This document shows positions 1 through 6,076 of a DNA stretch of 13,884 bases, piece after piece; position 1 is the first letter of the stretch, and the number at the start of each line of letters is the position of its first letter. Source of the DNA: an uncultured Clostridia bacterium (GTDB lineage Bacteria > Bacillota > Clostridia > Christensenellales > Borkfalkiaceae). Location: the NCBI GenBank assembly GCA_947629875.1, contig CANRFK010000025.1, forward strand, positions 1 to 13,884. The letters run 5' to 3'. Under the pieces are notes generated by a model. That model saw only the letters and a list, made by a program, of their open reading frames with translations. It was not told where the DNA came from and made no database searches. A program made the position numbers and the translations under genes.

Positions 1-1605
1 AAGAAGAAGGCCATCGTGCGCGAGATCGCCGAGCGGCACGAGAAGGGGCAGCCCATCCTCGTGGGTACCGTCTCCGTGGATAAATCCGAGGAAATTTCCC
101 GCCTTCTCCGCAGAAACGGCATCCAGCACAACATTTTGAACGCCAAGAACCACGCGCGCGAGGCGGAGATCGTCGCACAGGCGGGCAGATACGGCGCCGT
201 CACCATCTCCACCAACATGGCGGGGCGCGGCACGGATATTCTGCTCGGCGGCAACCCCGAGTACCTTGCCAAGAAGCGGCTCCGCGAGGAGGGCGTCGAG
301 CACGAGGTCATCGAGGCAGCCACGAGCTATGCCGAGGTGGACGAAGAGACGCAGGCGGTGCGCGAGCGCTATAAGGAGCTCTACAAGAGCTACAAGGAAC
401 AGACCGACGCCGAAAAGGAGAAGGTCATCGAGACGGGCGGCCTCTGCATCATCGGCACCGAGCGCCACGAGAGCAGGCGTATCGATAACCAGCTCCGCGG
501 CCGTTCGGGCAGACAGGGCGACCCCGGCGTCTCCATCTTCTTCCTCTCCCTCGAGGACGACCTCATGGTTCGCTTCGGCGGCGAACGCATGAAGAAAATT
601 TACGCGATGTCCAAGATGGAGGAAGAGGAGTGCCTCGAAAGCAAACTTCTTTCCCGCCTCATCGAGTATGCGCAGAAGCAGATCGAGGGCAGGAACTTCG
701 GCATCCGCAAGAGCGTCCTCCAATACGACGACGTCATGAACAAACAGCGCATGATCATGTACGCGGAGCGCATGAAGGTCATACAGGGCGAAGACGTGCA
801 CCAGCAGGTGCTCAAATACATTCCCGACTATGTGGAGAGCGTCGTGCATTCGGCAGTCAATGCCGACCAGATGCCCGAAAAGTGGAACGAGAACGACCTC
901 AACGAGGCCATCGAGCGCAAGCTCATTCCCGTCGGCTCCAACTACATCACCCGCGAGAAACTCGAAAAGTGGGACTACGAAATGGCCATCAAGCGCATTT
1001 CGGATAAGACGGCGAAGTGCTATGAGGAGAAGATCGCCAAGATCCGCGAGGAACTCGGCTTCGATTTCGGCGTCGCCGAGCGCAGGATCCTCCTCCGCAT
1101 CGTCGACAGCAACTGGATCGACCATATCGATGCCATGGACCAACTCCGCAAGGGCATCCGCCTGCGCGGCTACGGCCAGACCGACCCCGTCATCGCCTAC
1201 AAGCAGGAGGGCTTCGCCATGTTCGACGAGATGGTGGAGCGCATTCAGGAGCGCACCATCGCCATGCTTTTGAAGGCGCAGCTCGAAGTCAAACAGCAGC
1301 CCGTCCAGCGCGTCTATCCCACTGCGCCGCAGTCCGCGCCGCAGCCGCAACAGGCGCCCGCCGAGGGGCAGGCACAGACTGCGCAGAGCGCCCCCGCGCC
1401 CTCGCAGACCTTGAAGGACAACGAGGTGCAGACGCCGCAGGCGCTTCCCTCCGCCGTCAATGTGGATGCGCTCAAGACGAGCGGCGATACGAAGTTCAAC
1501 CCCGCCACCCTCAAAAAGACGAGGGAGCCCGGGCGCAACGATCCCTGCCCGTGCGGGAGCGGCAAAAAGTACAAAGATTGTTGCTATTGGAAGTATCATA
1601 AGTAA
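1..1605 (+). CDS. secA: Protein translocase ATPase SecA, C-terminal part (5' end outside window)
   Basis: SecA is the cytoplasmic ATPase that drives unfolded preproteins through the SecYEG channel. The frame is open from base 1, so the gene enters from the left and only about 534 C-terminal residues are visible. They start inside the second nucleotide-binding domain. A GTVSVDKSEE stretch is near residue 25, followed by STNMAGRGTDILLGG near residue 70 and the helicase motif VI-like QLRGRSGRQGDPG near residue 165. The helical scaffold and wing region follows (SVLQYDDVMNKQR, then DSNWIDHIDAMDQLR). A low-complexity linker rich in Pro, Gln and Ala occupies about residues 430-500. The end is a SEC-C zinc-binding motif, CPCGSGKKYKDCC, with Cys at the position where many SecA proteins have His (CxCx8CC instead of CxCx8CH). 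prfB starts 11 bases downstream, the usual secA-prfB pairing. Identification is secure; only the N-terminal half is missing. Confidence 0.97.
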   Translation, partial: KKKAIVREIAERHEKGQPILVGTVSVDKSEEISRLLRRNGIQHNILNAKNHAREAEIVAQAGRYGAVTISTNMAGRGTDILLGGNPEYLAKKRLREEGVEHEVIEAATSYAEVDEETQAVRERYKELYKSYKEQTDAEKEKVIETGGLCIIGTERHESRRIDNQLRGRSGRQGDPGVSIFFLSLEDDLMVRFGGERMKKIYAMSKMEEEECLESKLLSRLIEYAQKQIEGRNFGIRKSVLQYDDVMNKQRMIMYAERMKVIQGEDVHQQVLKYIPDYVESVVHSAVNADQMPEKWNENDLNEAIERKLIPVGSNYITREKLEKWDYEMAIKRISDKTAKCYEEKIAKIREELGFDFGVAERRILLRIVDSNWIDHIDAMDQLRKGIRLRGYGQTDPVIAYKQEGFAMFDEMVERIQERTIAMLLKAQLEVKQQPVQRVYPTAPQSAPQPQQAPAEGQAQTAQSAPAPSQTLKDNEVQTPQALPSAVNVDALKTSGDTKFNPATLKKTREPGRNDPCPCGSGKKYKDCCYWKYHK

Positions 1606-1616
1606 TCAGGACGGCT

Positions 1617-2714
1617 ATGTTCAAGGCAGATGACTACAGATTGAAGATAAAATCGCTCGAGGAGACCCTCGGCGAGGCGAAGTACGCGCTGGATATCGAC
1701 AACCGCGCCGCCGAGCTCAAAACCTTGCGTGCCGAGCAGGAGGATCCCGCCGTCTGGCAGGACTTGGAGCGCTCGGCAAGAATCGGGCGGGAGATCTCCT
1801 CCATCGAGGGCAAGATCGCCGCTTACCAAAAGGGCAGAAAGGCGCTCGACGACGCAAATGAGATCATCGACCTCATCGAGGAGACGGGCGAGGAGGAGCT
1901 CGTGCCCGAACTCGACAAGATGATGCAGGCGGCGGCGGACGACATCGAGGACATGCGCGTTCGCGCCCTTCTCCGCGGAAAGTACGATAATTCCAACGCG
2001 CTCCTCTCCATCCATGCGGGCGCGGGCGGCACCGAGGCGTGCGATTGGGTCTCCATGCTCTACCGCATGTACTGCCGCTACGCCGAGCGGAGCGGCTACA
2101 AGGTCACCGAAATAGACAGGCTCCCCGGCGACGCCGCGGGGCTCAAATCGGTGGACTTCAAGGTGGAAGGGGAGAACGCCTACGGCTATTTGAAGGCGGA
2201 GATCGGCGTGCACCGCCTCGTCCGCATTTCGCCCTTCGACGCCAACAAGCGGCGGCAGACCTCGTTCGCCTCCCTCGAAGTCATGCCCGAGGTGGACGAC
2301 GACAACGAGATAGAGATTAAGGACGAGGACATCCGCATCGACGTGTACAGAAGTTCGGGTGCGGGCGGGCAGAAGGTCAACAAGACGGAGACCGCCATCC
2401 GCATCACGCACTTCCCGACGGGCATCGTCGTCACCTGCCAGAACGAGCGGAGCCAGCTCCAAAACAAGGAAATGGCGTTCAAATATTTGCGCGCCCGCCT
2501 TCTTGAAAAGCAGATCGAGGAGAGGCTGGCGGCGGAGGCGGCCCTCAAGGGCGAGACCAAAAAGATAGAATGGGGCTCGCAGATCCGCTCCTACGTGTTC
2601 TGCCCGTACACCCTCGTCAAGGACCACAGAACGGGGTACGAGATGGGCGACGTGCAGGCGGTGATGGACGGCGAAATCCAGGGCTTCATCATCGACTATC
2701 TGAAAAAATCGTAA
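1617..2714 (+). CDS. prfB: Peptide chain release factor 2 (RF2), no programmed frameshift
   Basis: RF2 recognises UGA and UAA stop codons on the ribosome and triggers release of the finished protein. The 365-residue product is full length for the family. The SPF tripeptide that reads the stop codon is at residues 205-207 and marks RF2 rather than RF1. The catalytic GGQ is at residues 250-252 within SSGAGGQKVNKTE. An N-terminal helical domain covers about residues 1-110. In many bacteria prfB carries an in-frame UGA near codon 26 that is bypassed by +1 frameshifting for autoregulation. Here the frame is open from the ATG with no internal stop and no CTTTGA slip site, so RF2 should be made without frameshifting. 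The ATG lies 11 bases after the secA stop, preceded by a weak AGGA-type ribosome binding site, so the gene is probably co-transcribed with secA. Confidence 0.97.
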   Translation: MFKADDYRLKIKSLEETLGEAKYALDIDNRAAELKTLRAEQEDPAVWQDLERSARIGREISSIEGKIAAYQKGRKALDDANEIIDLIEETGEEELVPELDKMMQAAADDIEDMRVRALLRGKYDNSNALLSIHAGAGGTEACDWVSMLYRMYCRYAERSGYKVTEIDRLPGDAAGLKSVDFKVEGENAYGYLKAEIGVHRLVRISPFDANKRRQTSFASLEVMPEVDDDNEIEIKDEDIRIDVYRSSGAGGQKVNKTETAIRITHFPTGIVVTCQNERSQLQNKEMAFKYLRARLLEKQIEERLAAEAALKGETKKIEWGSQIRSYVFCPYTLVKDHRTGYEMGDVQAVMDGEIQGFIIDYLKKS

Positions 2715-2720
2715 ATTTCC

Positions 2721-2791
2721 GTCATCCCGGGCGGAGCGAAGCGCAATTTATGTCATCCCGAACGGAGCGAAGCGGAGTTGAGGGATCTCTC
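2721..2791. repeat. Two copies of a short dispersed-type intergenic repeat
   Basis: The gap between prfB and tsaD contains two direct copies of a unit starting GTCATCCCG and continuing CGGAGCGAAGCG. The first copy (2721-2743) is short. The second (2752-2791) continues through a GAGTTGAGGGATCTCTC tail. The two differ only at the two bases after the shared GTCATCCCG. The unit resembles the GTCATCCCGAGC...GAGGGATCT sequences scattered between genes in many bacterial genomes, whose function is not established. Here it lies in the probable mRNA leader of tsaD. The repetition within the window is directly visible; its genome-wide spread is inferred from general familiarity. Confidence 0.7.
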
Positions 2792-2805
2792 TAATCCATA
2801 AGGCC

Positions 2806-3813
2806 ATGAAACAACCCATCATTTTAGGCATCGAAAGCTCGTGCGACGAAACGGCGGCGGCGGTCATCCGCGGCCGCGTTTTGCTTTCCGATGAGATCAT
2901 CTCCTCCGCGTCCGAACAGGCGAAGTACGGCGGCGTGGTGCCCGAGATCGCCTCCCGCGCCCACACCGACGCGGTGGATGAAGTCGTCACCCGCGCCCTA
3001 CATTCCGCGGGGATAAAAAAGGAGCAACTCGACGCCGTTGCCGTCACTTACGGCGCGGGGCTTCTCGGCGCGCTGCTCGTCGGGCTCTCCTTCGCCAAGG
3101 GGTTTGCCTACGGGCTTCAAATTCCGCTCATCGGAGTCAATCATATCCGCGGGCACCTCGCGGCGGCGTATTTGGAGGACGAGAATTTGCAGCCGCCCTT
3201 CATGACGCTGCTTGCGAGCGGCGGGCACACCGCCATCATCCACACCAAATCGTACCCGGAGTTTGAAGTGCTCGGGGGAACTTTGGATGATGCGGCGGGG
3301 GAGGCGTTCGATAAGGTCGCCCGCGTGCTCTCGCTGCCGTACCCCGGCGGCCCGCACGTCGAGGCGCTCGCACGGGAGGGGAAAGCCGTCGTTCCCATGC
3401 CCAAGATGCTCAAAGGCTTGGGCGGGTACGATTTTTCGTACAGCGGCCTCAAAACGCACGTCATCAACTATGTGCACAACAAGGAGCAGAGGGGAGAAGA
3501 ATGGTCGCGCGCCGACGTGGCGGCGTCCTTCCAGAGCGCCGCGCTCGATATCCTCGTGCAGAAAGTCGTGGAGGGCGCAAAGGAGCGGGGCGTCTCTACG
3601 GTGACCGCGGGCGGCGGCGTCGTGGCGAACGGATATTTGCGCGAGCGCTTGCAGACGGCTTGCAACGCGGCGGGCTTGCGGCTTGTCTTGCCCACAAAAA
3701 AGCATTGCACGGACAACGGCGCGATGATCGCGGCAGAGGGGCTCATGCAGTACCGCGCGGGCAATTTTGCGCCCCTCACTCTCAACGCCGAGGCGAGCAT
3801 TCCGCTCCGCTGA
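2806..3813 (+). CDS. tsaD: tRNA N6-adenosine threonylcarbamoyltransferase TsaD
   Basis: TsaD (formerly Gcp/YgjD) transfers the threonylcarbamoyl group from TC-AMP to A37 of ANN-decoding tRNAs, working with TsaB and TsaE in bacteria. The 335-residue protein has the usual length and the ASKHA-fold signatures: GIESSCDETA at the N-terminus, YGGVVPE near residue 45, the metal-binding HIRGH with His113 and His117, ASGGHT near 142, DDAAGEAFDK near 165, DFSYSGLKT near 210, and CTDNGAMIA near the C-terminus. One oddity is GAGLLGALLVG near residue 85, where most relatives have GPGL, so a normally conserved Pro is Ala. The ATG at 2806 gives the correct N-terminus; only a weak AAGG precedes it. The repeat-bearing gap after prfB is 91 bases, so read-through from secA-prfB is possible. 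A terminator-like hairpin follows the stop codon. Confidence 0.96.
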   Translation: MKQPIILGIESSCDETAAAVIRGRVLLSDEIISSASEQAKYGGVVPEIASRAHTDAVDEVVTRALHSAGIKKEQLDAVAVTYGAGLLGALLVGLSFAKGFAYGLQIPLIGVNHIRGHLAAAYLEDENLQPPFMTLLASGGHTAIIHTKSYPEFEVLGGTLDDAAGEAFDKVARVLSLPYPGGPHVEALAREGKAVVPMPKMLKGLGGYDFSYSGLKTHVINYVHNKEQRGEEWSRADVAASFQSAALDILVQKVVEGAKERGVSTVTAGGGVVANGYLRERLQTACNAAGLRLVLPTKKHCTDNGAMIAAEGLMQYRAGNFAPLTLNAEASIPLR

Positions 3814-3816
3814 TCC

Positions 3817-3843
3817 CGCCCGCAAAAAGGGGCGTTTTCTTTT
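3817..3843 (+). terminator. Candidate intrinsic terminator after tsaD
   Basis: Three bases after the tsaD stop, CGCCC (3817-3821) can pair with GGGCG (3830-3834) across an 8-base loop, followed by TTTTCTTTT. The stem is short, so it would be moderate. Its position immediately after the gene supports a role in ending the secA-prfB-tsaD transcript, possibly backed up by the much larger hairpin about 100 bases downstream. Confidence 0.5.
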
Positions 3844-3935
3844 CGCATTCCAAACATTCGGGCAAGTTGTTTTTTCGCACATTCCAAGCGCCTCGGCGAG
3901 AAATTTTCTTTGTGGAATAAATTGTTTTTTCCTTT

Positions 3936-4005
3936 TTTCCTTTCCCCGCCCGCGCGCGTTCCCCCGTAGGGGGAACGCGCGCGGGCGGGGAAAGGAAATT
4001 TTTTT
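3936..4005 (+). terminator. Perfect 30-bp inverted repeat with T7 tail (strong terminator or hairpin element)
   Basis: Bases 3936-3965 are the exact reverse complement of 3969-3998, with only GTA (3966-3968) between them. I checked the pairing base by base and found no mismatch. The stem centre is all G/C apart from two A-T pairs, and the base of the stem is TTTCC/GGAAA. A run of seven T (3999-4005) follows on the + strand, so the structure meets the form of a rho-independent terminator for transcripts from the left. The opposite side has A-rich rather than T-rich sequence for the - strand, so it is not symmetric. At 30 bp the stem is far longer than most terminators, so it may instead be, or derive from, a mobile palindromic intergenic repeat. 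Confidence 0.75.
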
Positions 4006-4100
4006 GCGCGCCGCCCCCTCGTATTCTCTCCATACAGATTTAACACCGATAATTTTCATACTTTTATCGTACCACGGCCGAACAGATTTCGGAGGGGGAT

Positions 4101-4175
4101 ATGACAGAAAATTTCAAAAAATTTTTTGCGGGGCCGGCGGGCGCGCATTTTCCGATTTACAGGGCATCCGTTTGA
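4101..4175 (+). CDS. Possible 24-residue small protein or leader peptide, unknown function
   Basis: A short frame of 24 codons starts at ATG 4101 and ends at TGA 4173-4175. It is preceded at 4091-4097 by GGAGGGG, one of the strongest Shine-Dalgarno matches in the window, placed 3-9 bases before the ATG, as for a genuine start. The peptide begins MTENFKKFFAGPAG and ends FPIYRASV. It is basic and aromatic, has no obvious transmembrane segment, and resembles no family I know. It ends just before the probable promoter of the polysaccharide operon (4195-4223), so it would need its own promoter upstream, and I do not see a convincing one. It could be a real small gene, a leader peptide, the remnant of a truncated gene, or chance. 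It is listed because of the ribosome binding site. Confidence 0.3.
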   Translation: MTENFKKFFAGPAGAHFPIYRASV

Positions 4176-4194
4176 GGAATTTTGCGCAAATTCA

Positions 4195-4223
4195 TTGCTT
4201 TTCAAAGAGGGGTGTAGTATAAT
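4195..4223 (+). promoter_or_regulatory. Probable housekeeping-sigma promoter of the polysaccharide operon
   Basis: A perfect TATAAT -10 box lies at 4218-4223, 17 bases after TTGCTT (4195-4200), which keeps the TTG of the -35 consensus. The surrounding sequence is A+T-rich compared with the flanks. Transcription would begin near 4230, leaving a leader of about 105 bases before the first glycosyltransferase. The spacing and -10 match are good and the -35 match is partial. No operator or riboswitch is recognised in the leader. Confidence 0.6.
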
Positions 4224-4334
4224 GTATAAAAACGTGCGCGCAAAAGGTCTGCATGAGGCGGGCGGGAACGTATCTTTTCTTCGCGGTCTCGGTAGTGATG
4301 TTGCGTACCGTTTTCGCGAACCAAAGAGGCAGGA

Positions 4335-5264
4335 ATGGAAGAAAGAACAAAATTTTCGGTGCTGTTTTCCGTGTATTACAAGGAGAAGCCCGAATTTTTC
4401 GAGAAAGCGCTCGAGAGCGTCTATCGGCAGACGGCGCCGGCGGACGAGTGGGTCATCGTGAAAGATGGGCCCATTCCCGAGGAACTGCAAGCCGTCATCG
4501 ACAAGTACAAGGAAATGGCGGGCGTCTGCATCAAAGAGGTGCCGCTGCCCGAAAACCGCGGGCTGGGGCTTGCGCTTGCGGCGGGCGTTCCCGAATGCAG
4601 TTTTGAACTCATCGCCCGCATGGACAGCGACGACATTGCCGTGCCCGAGCGGTTTGAACTTCAACTTGCGGAATTTGAAAAGGATCCGTCGCTCGATCTC
4701 TGCGGCGGGCAGATCGAGGAGTTTGAAACGACGCCCGATGAGATCATCGGCGAGCGGCACGTTCCGCTCGCGCAGGAGGAGATCGAGGCCTATCAAAAGA
4801 AGCGCACCGCGTTCAACCACATGACGGTGATGTACAGAAAGAGCGCCGTCCTTGCGGCGGGGAACTACAAAAACTTCCCGCTCATGGAGGACAGCGTTCT
4901 GTGGGTGGACATGCTGTTGCACGGCGCGCGCTGTAAAAACCTCGGAGAGACGCTCGTCTATGCGAGGACAAACCGCGACATGATCGCGCGGCGCGGCGGC
5001 ATGAAGTATTACAAAAAATACAAGAACGCCCGCAAGGCGATTTATCGGACGGGGTTCATCACCCGATGGCAATATCTGAAAACCAATTTTGCGCAGTTCA
5101 TCGTCTGCGCCATGCCGAAGGGAATGCGGAAATTCGTGTTTTTCAAGGTTCTGCATAAGAAAAAGCCTGTCATGAAGGCGGGGGGGGGTATATATGGCCT
5201 CGCCCGTAAGTTTGCCGTTCGGGCTTATTCGTATGGTATTGCGGCAGACGGGGGCGTTTTATGA
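4335..5264 (+). CDS. Family 2 glycosyltransferase (AmsE/WfgS-like)
   Basis: A cytoplasmic inverting glycosyltransferase of family GT2, predicted to add one sugar from a nucleotide donor to the lipid-linked repeat unit of a surface polysaccharide. The 309 residues open with FSVLFSVYYKEKPEFFEKALES, here split as FSVLFSVYYKEK and PEFFEKALES. KDGPIPEEL is near residue 45, and the metal/nucleotide-binding ARMDSDDIA motif is near residue 95. RTAFNHMTVMYRKSAV and PLMEDSVLWVDML (near 184) match the EDxxLW-type acceptor/catalytic region of AmsE/WfgS relatives. The start is supported by AAAGAGG five bases upstream. The last 30 or so residues follow a tract of nine G (5180-5188) and look unlike the family, so the C-terminus may be frame-variable or affected by a sequencing error. 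The stop overlaps the next start (ATGA). Donor and acceptor sugars cannot be inferred. Confidence 0.9.
   Translation: MEERTKFSVLFSVYYKEKPEFFEKALESVYRQTAPADEWVIVKDGPIPEELQAVIDKYKEMAGVCIKEVPLPENRGLGLALAAGVPECSFELIARMDSDDIAVPERFELQLAEFEKDPSLDLCGGQIEEFETTPDEIIGERHVPLAQEEIEAYQKKRTAFNHMTVMYRKSAVLAAGNYKNFPLMEDSVLWVDMLLHGARCKNLGETLVYARTNRDMIARRGGMKYYKKYKNARKAIYRTGFITRWQYLKTNFAQFIVCAMPKGMRKFVFFKVLHKKKPVMKAGGGIYGLARKFAVRAYSYGIAADGGVL
5180..5188 (+). repeat. Nine-G homopolymer inside a glycosyltransferase gene
   Basis: Nine consecutive G lie near the 3' end of the first glycosyltransferase gene, followed by TATATATGG. As given, the frame runs 25 more codons to the overlapping stop/start with the next gene. 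One extra G would end the protein at the TAA at 5207-5209. One fewer would send the frame past the native stop into the next gene. Such tracts are prone to slippage in replication and to miscounting in sequencing. Confidence 0.85.
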
Positions 5265-6037
5265 ACGCGCTTGTCTCCGTGATCATGCCCAATTACAACG
5301 GCGAAAAGTTTCTTTCCGAGACGATCGGGTCGGTCTTGGCGCAGACATACCAAAATTGGGAACTCCTCATCACGGACGACTGTTCCACGGACGGCTCCGC
5401 GGCGCTCATCAGGGAATATGCCGAAAAAGATCCGCGCATCAAACTGTTTGTGCAAGAAAAGAACGGCGGCGCGGCCGCGGCACGCAACCGCTCTCTCCGC
5501 GAGGCAAAGGGGAAGTGGATCGCGTTTTTGGACAGCGACGACGTGTGGAAGCCCGAAAAACTCGAACGGCAACTTGCGTTCATGCAAGAAAACGGCTATG
5601 CGTTTTCCTGCACGAAGTACGAGCATATCGACGAAAATTCGGAGCCGCTCGGGAAAGTTGTCGTCTCCCCGAAGGTCATCGGAAAGCACAAGATGTTCCG
5701 CTATTGCTATCTCGGGTGTCTCACCGTCATGTACGACGCGGAGACGGTGGGGCTCTTGCAAGTGGACGAGCGGCTCGGCAACGGGCTCAACGACTATGCC
5801 CTGTGGCTCAAAGCCGTAAAAAAGGCGAAATGTTACTATCTCGGTGAATGCCTCGCAGAGTACAGGGTGCGGAAACGCTCGCTCTCCCACGGGAAGAAGA
5901 CGCGGCTCATCAAAGAGCACTATCGCCTCATGCGGATCGGCGAGGGACGGAATTGTTTTGTTTCTTTATGGTACACCTGCGTGCATCTCCTCTTCGGCGT
6001 GATGAAAAAGCTGTTTTACGTAAAGAGAAGGAAGTAA
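5261..6037 (+). CDS. Family 2 glycosyltransferase (TuaG-like)
   Basis: A second GT2 enzyme, 258 residues, predicted to transfer a sugar during repeat-unit assembly at the inner membrane face. It begins VSVIMPNYNGEKFLSETI, followed by TDDCSTDGS near residue 38, a GGAAAARNRS stretch near 70 and the DXD-type FLDSDDVWKP near residue 89. GLNDYALWLK near residue 176 stands where relatives usually carry an (E/D)DYxLWL motif. The overall pattern and length resemble TuaG, a teichuronic acid glycosyltransferase of Bacillus, but the substrate cannot be deduced. The C-terminus contains a hydrophobic then basic segment (WYTCVHLLFGVMKKLF...KRRK) that may associate with the membrane. The start overlaps the previous stop as ATGA, with a G-rich stretch (5250-5254) as ribosome binding site. 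A 39-base gap follows. Confidence 0.9.
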   Translation: MNALVSVIMPNYNGEKFLSETIGSVLAQTYQNWELLITDDCSTDGSAALIREYAEKDPRIKLFVQEKNGGAAAARNRSLREAKGKWIAFLDSDDVWKPEKLERQLAFMQENGYAFSCTKYEHIDENSEPLGKVVVSPKVIGKHKMFRYCYLGCLTVMYDAETVGLLQVDERLGNGLNDYALWLKAVKKAKCYYLGECLAEYRVRKRSLSHGKKTRLIKEHYRLMRIGEGRNCFVSLWYTCVHLLFGVMKKLFYVKRRK

Positions 6038-6076
6038 ATGCCCGTGTTCCATGTTTGAACGGGAAGAATTTAGAAG

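Larger units (their letters stand above)
3844..4334. other. Non-coding region between tsaD and the polysaccharide operon
   Basis: About 490 bases without a large gene. From left to right it has an A+T-rich stretch with two copies of CATTCCAA (near 3846 and 3882), the perfect 30-bp palindrome (3936-3998), a C-rich segment, the possible 24-codon frame (4101-4175), the promoter (4195-4223) and a leader of about 105 bases. Frames open on the minus strand here translate the palindrome and show no domain, so I do not call them. The region has the look of a boundary between conserved chromosome and an exchangeable cluster. Confidence 0.6.

Noticed and set aside
1596..2627. Long minus-strand open frame (343 codons) opposite prfB
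   Set aside because: It lies entirely opposite a confidently identified gene, shows no domain or motif, and is explained by the strong C/G third-position bias of prfB.
2998..4059. Long minus-strand open frames (up to 353 codons) over tsaD and the downstream gap
   Set aside because: They translate the antisense of tsaD and both arms of the palindrome, giving low-complexity Arg/Gly/Pro sequence with no recognisable domain.
4057..4064. CATACTTT resembling a sporulation sigma-E -10 element
   Set aside because: No matching -35 at the proper spacing; a single short match is expected by chance in this A+T-rich stretch.
4223..4461. Plus-strand frame starting at the TATAAT box and running into the first glycosyltransferase
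   Set aside because: Its ATG overlaps the -10 box, so the transcript would not contain it, and its end is an out-of-frame reading of the glycosyltransferase.
4056..5156. Minus-strand open frame (366 codons) opposite the first glycosyltransferase
   Set aside because: Antisense shadow of a clear GT2 gene; no motif or plausible ribosome binding site.
6041..6063. Imperfect hairpin CCC..GTTC / GAACGGG between two glycosyltransferase genes
   Set aside because: Short stem with a bulge and no T run; too weak to call a terminator or regulatory element.
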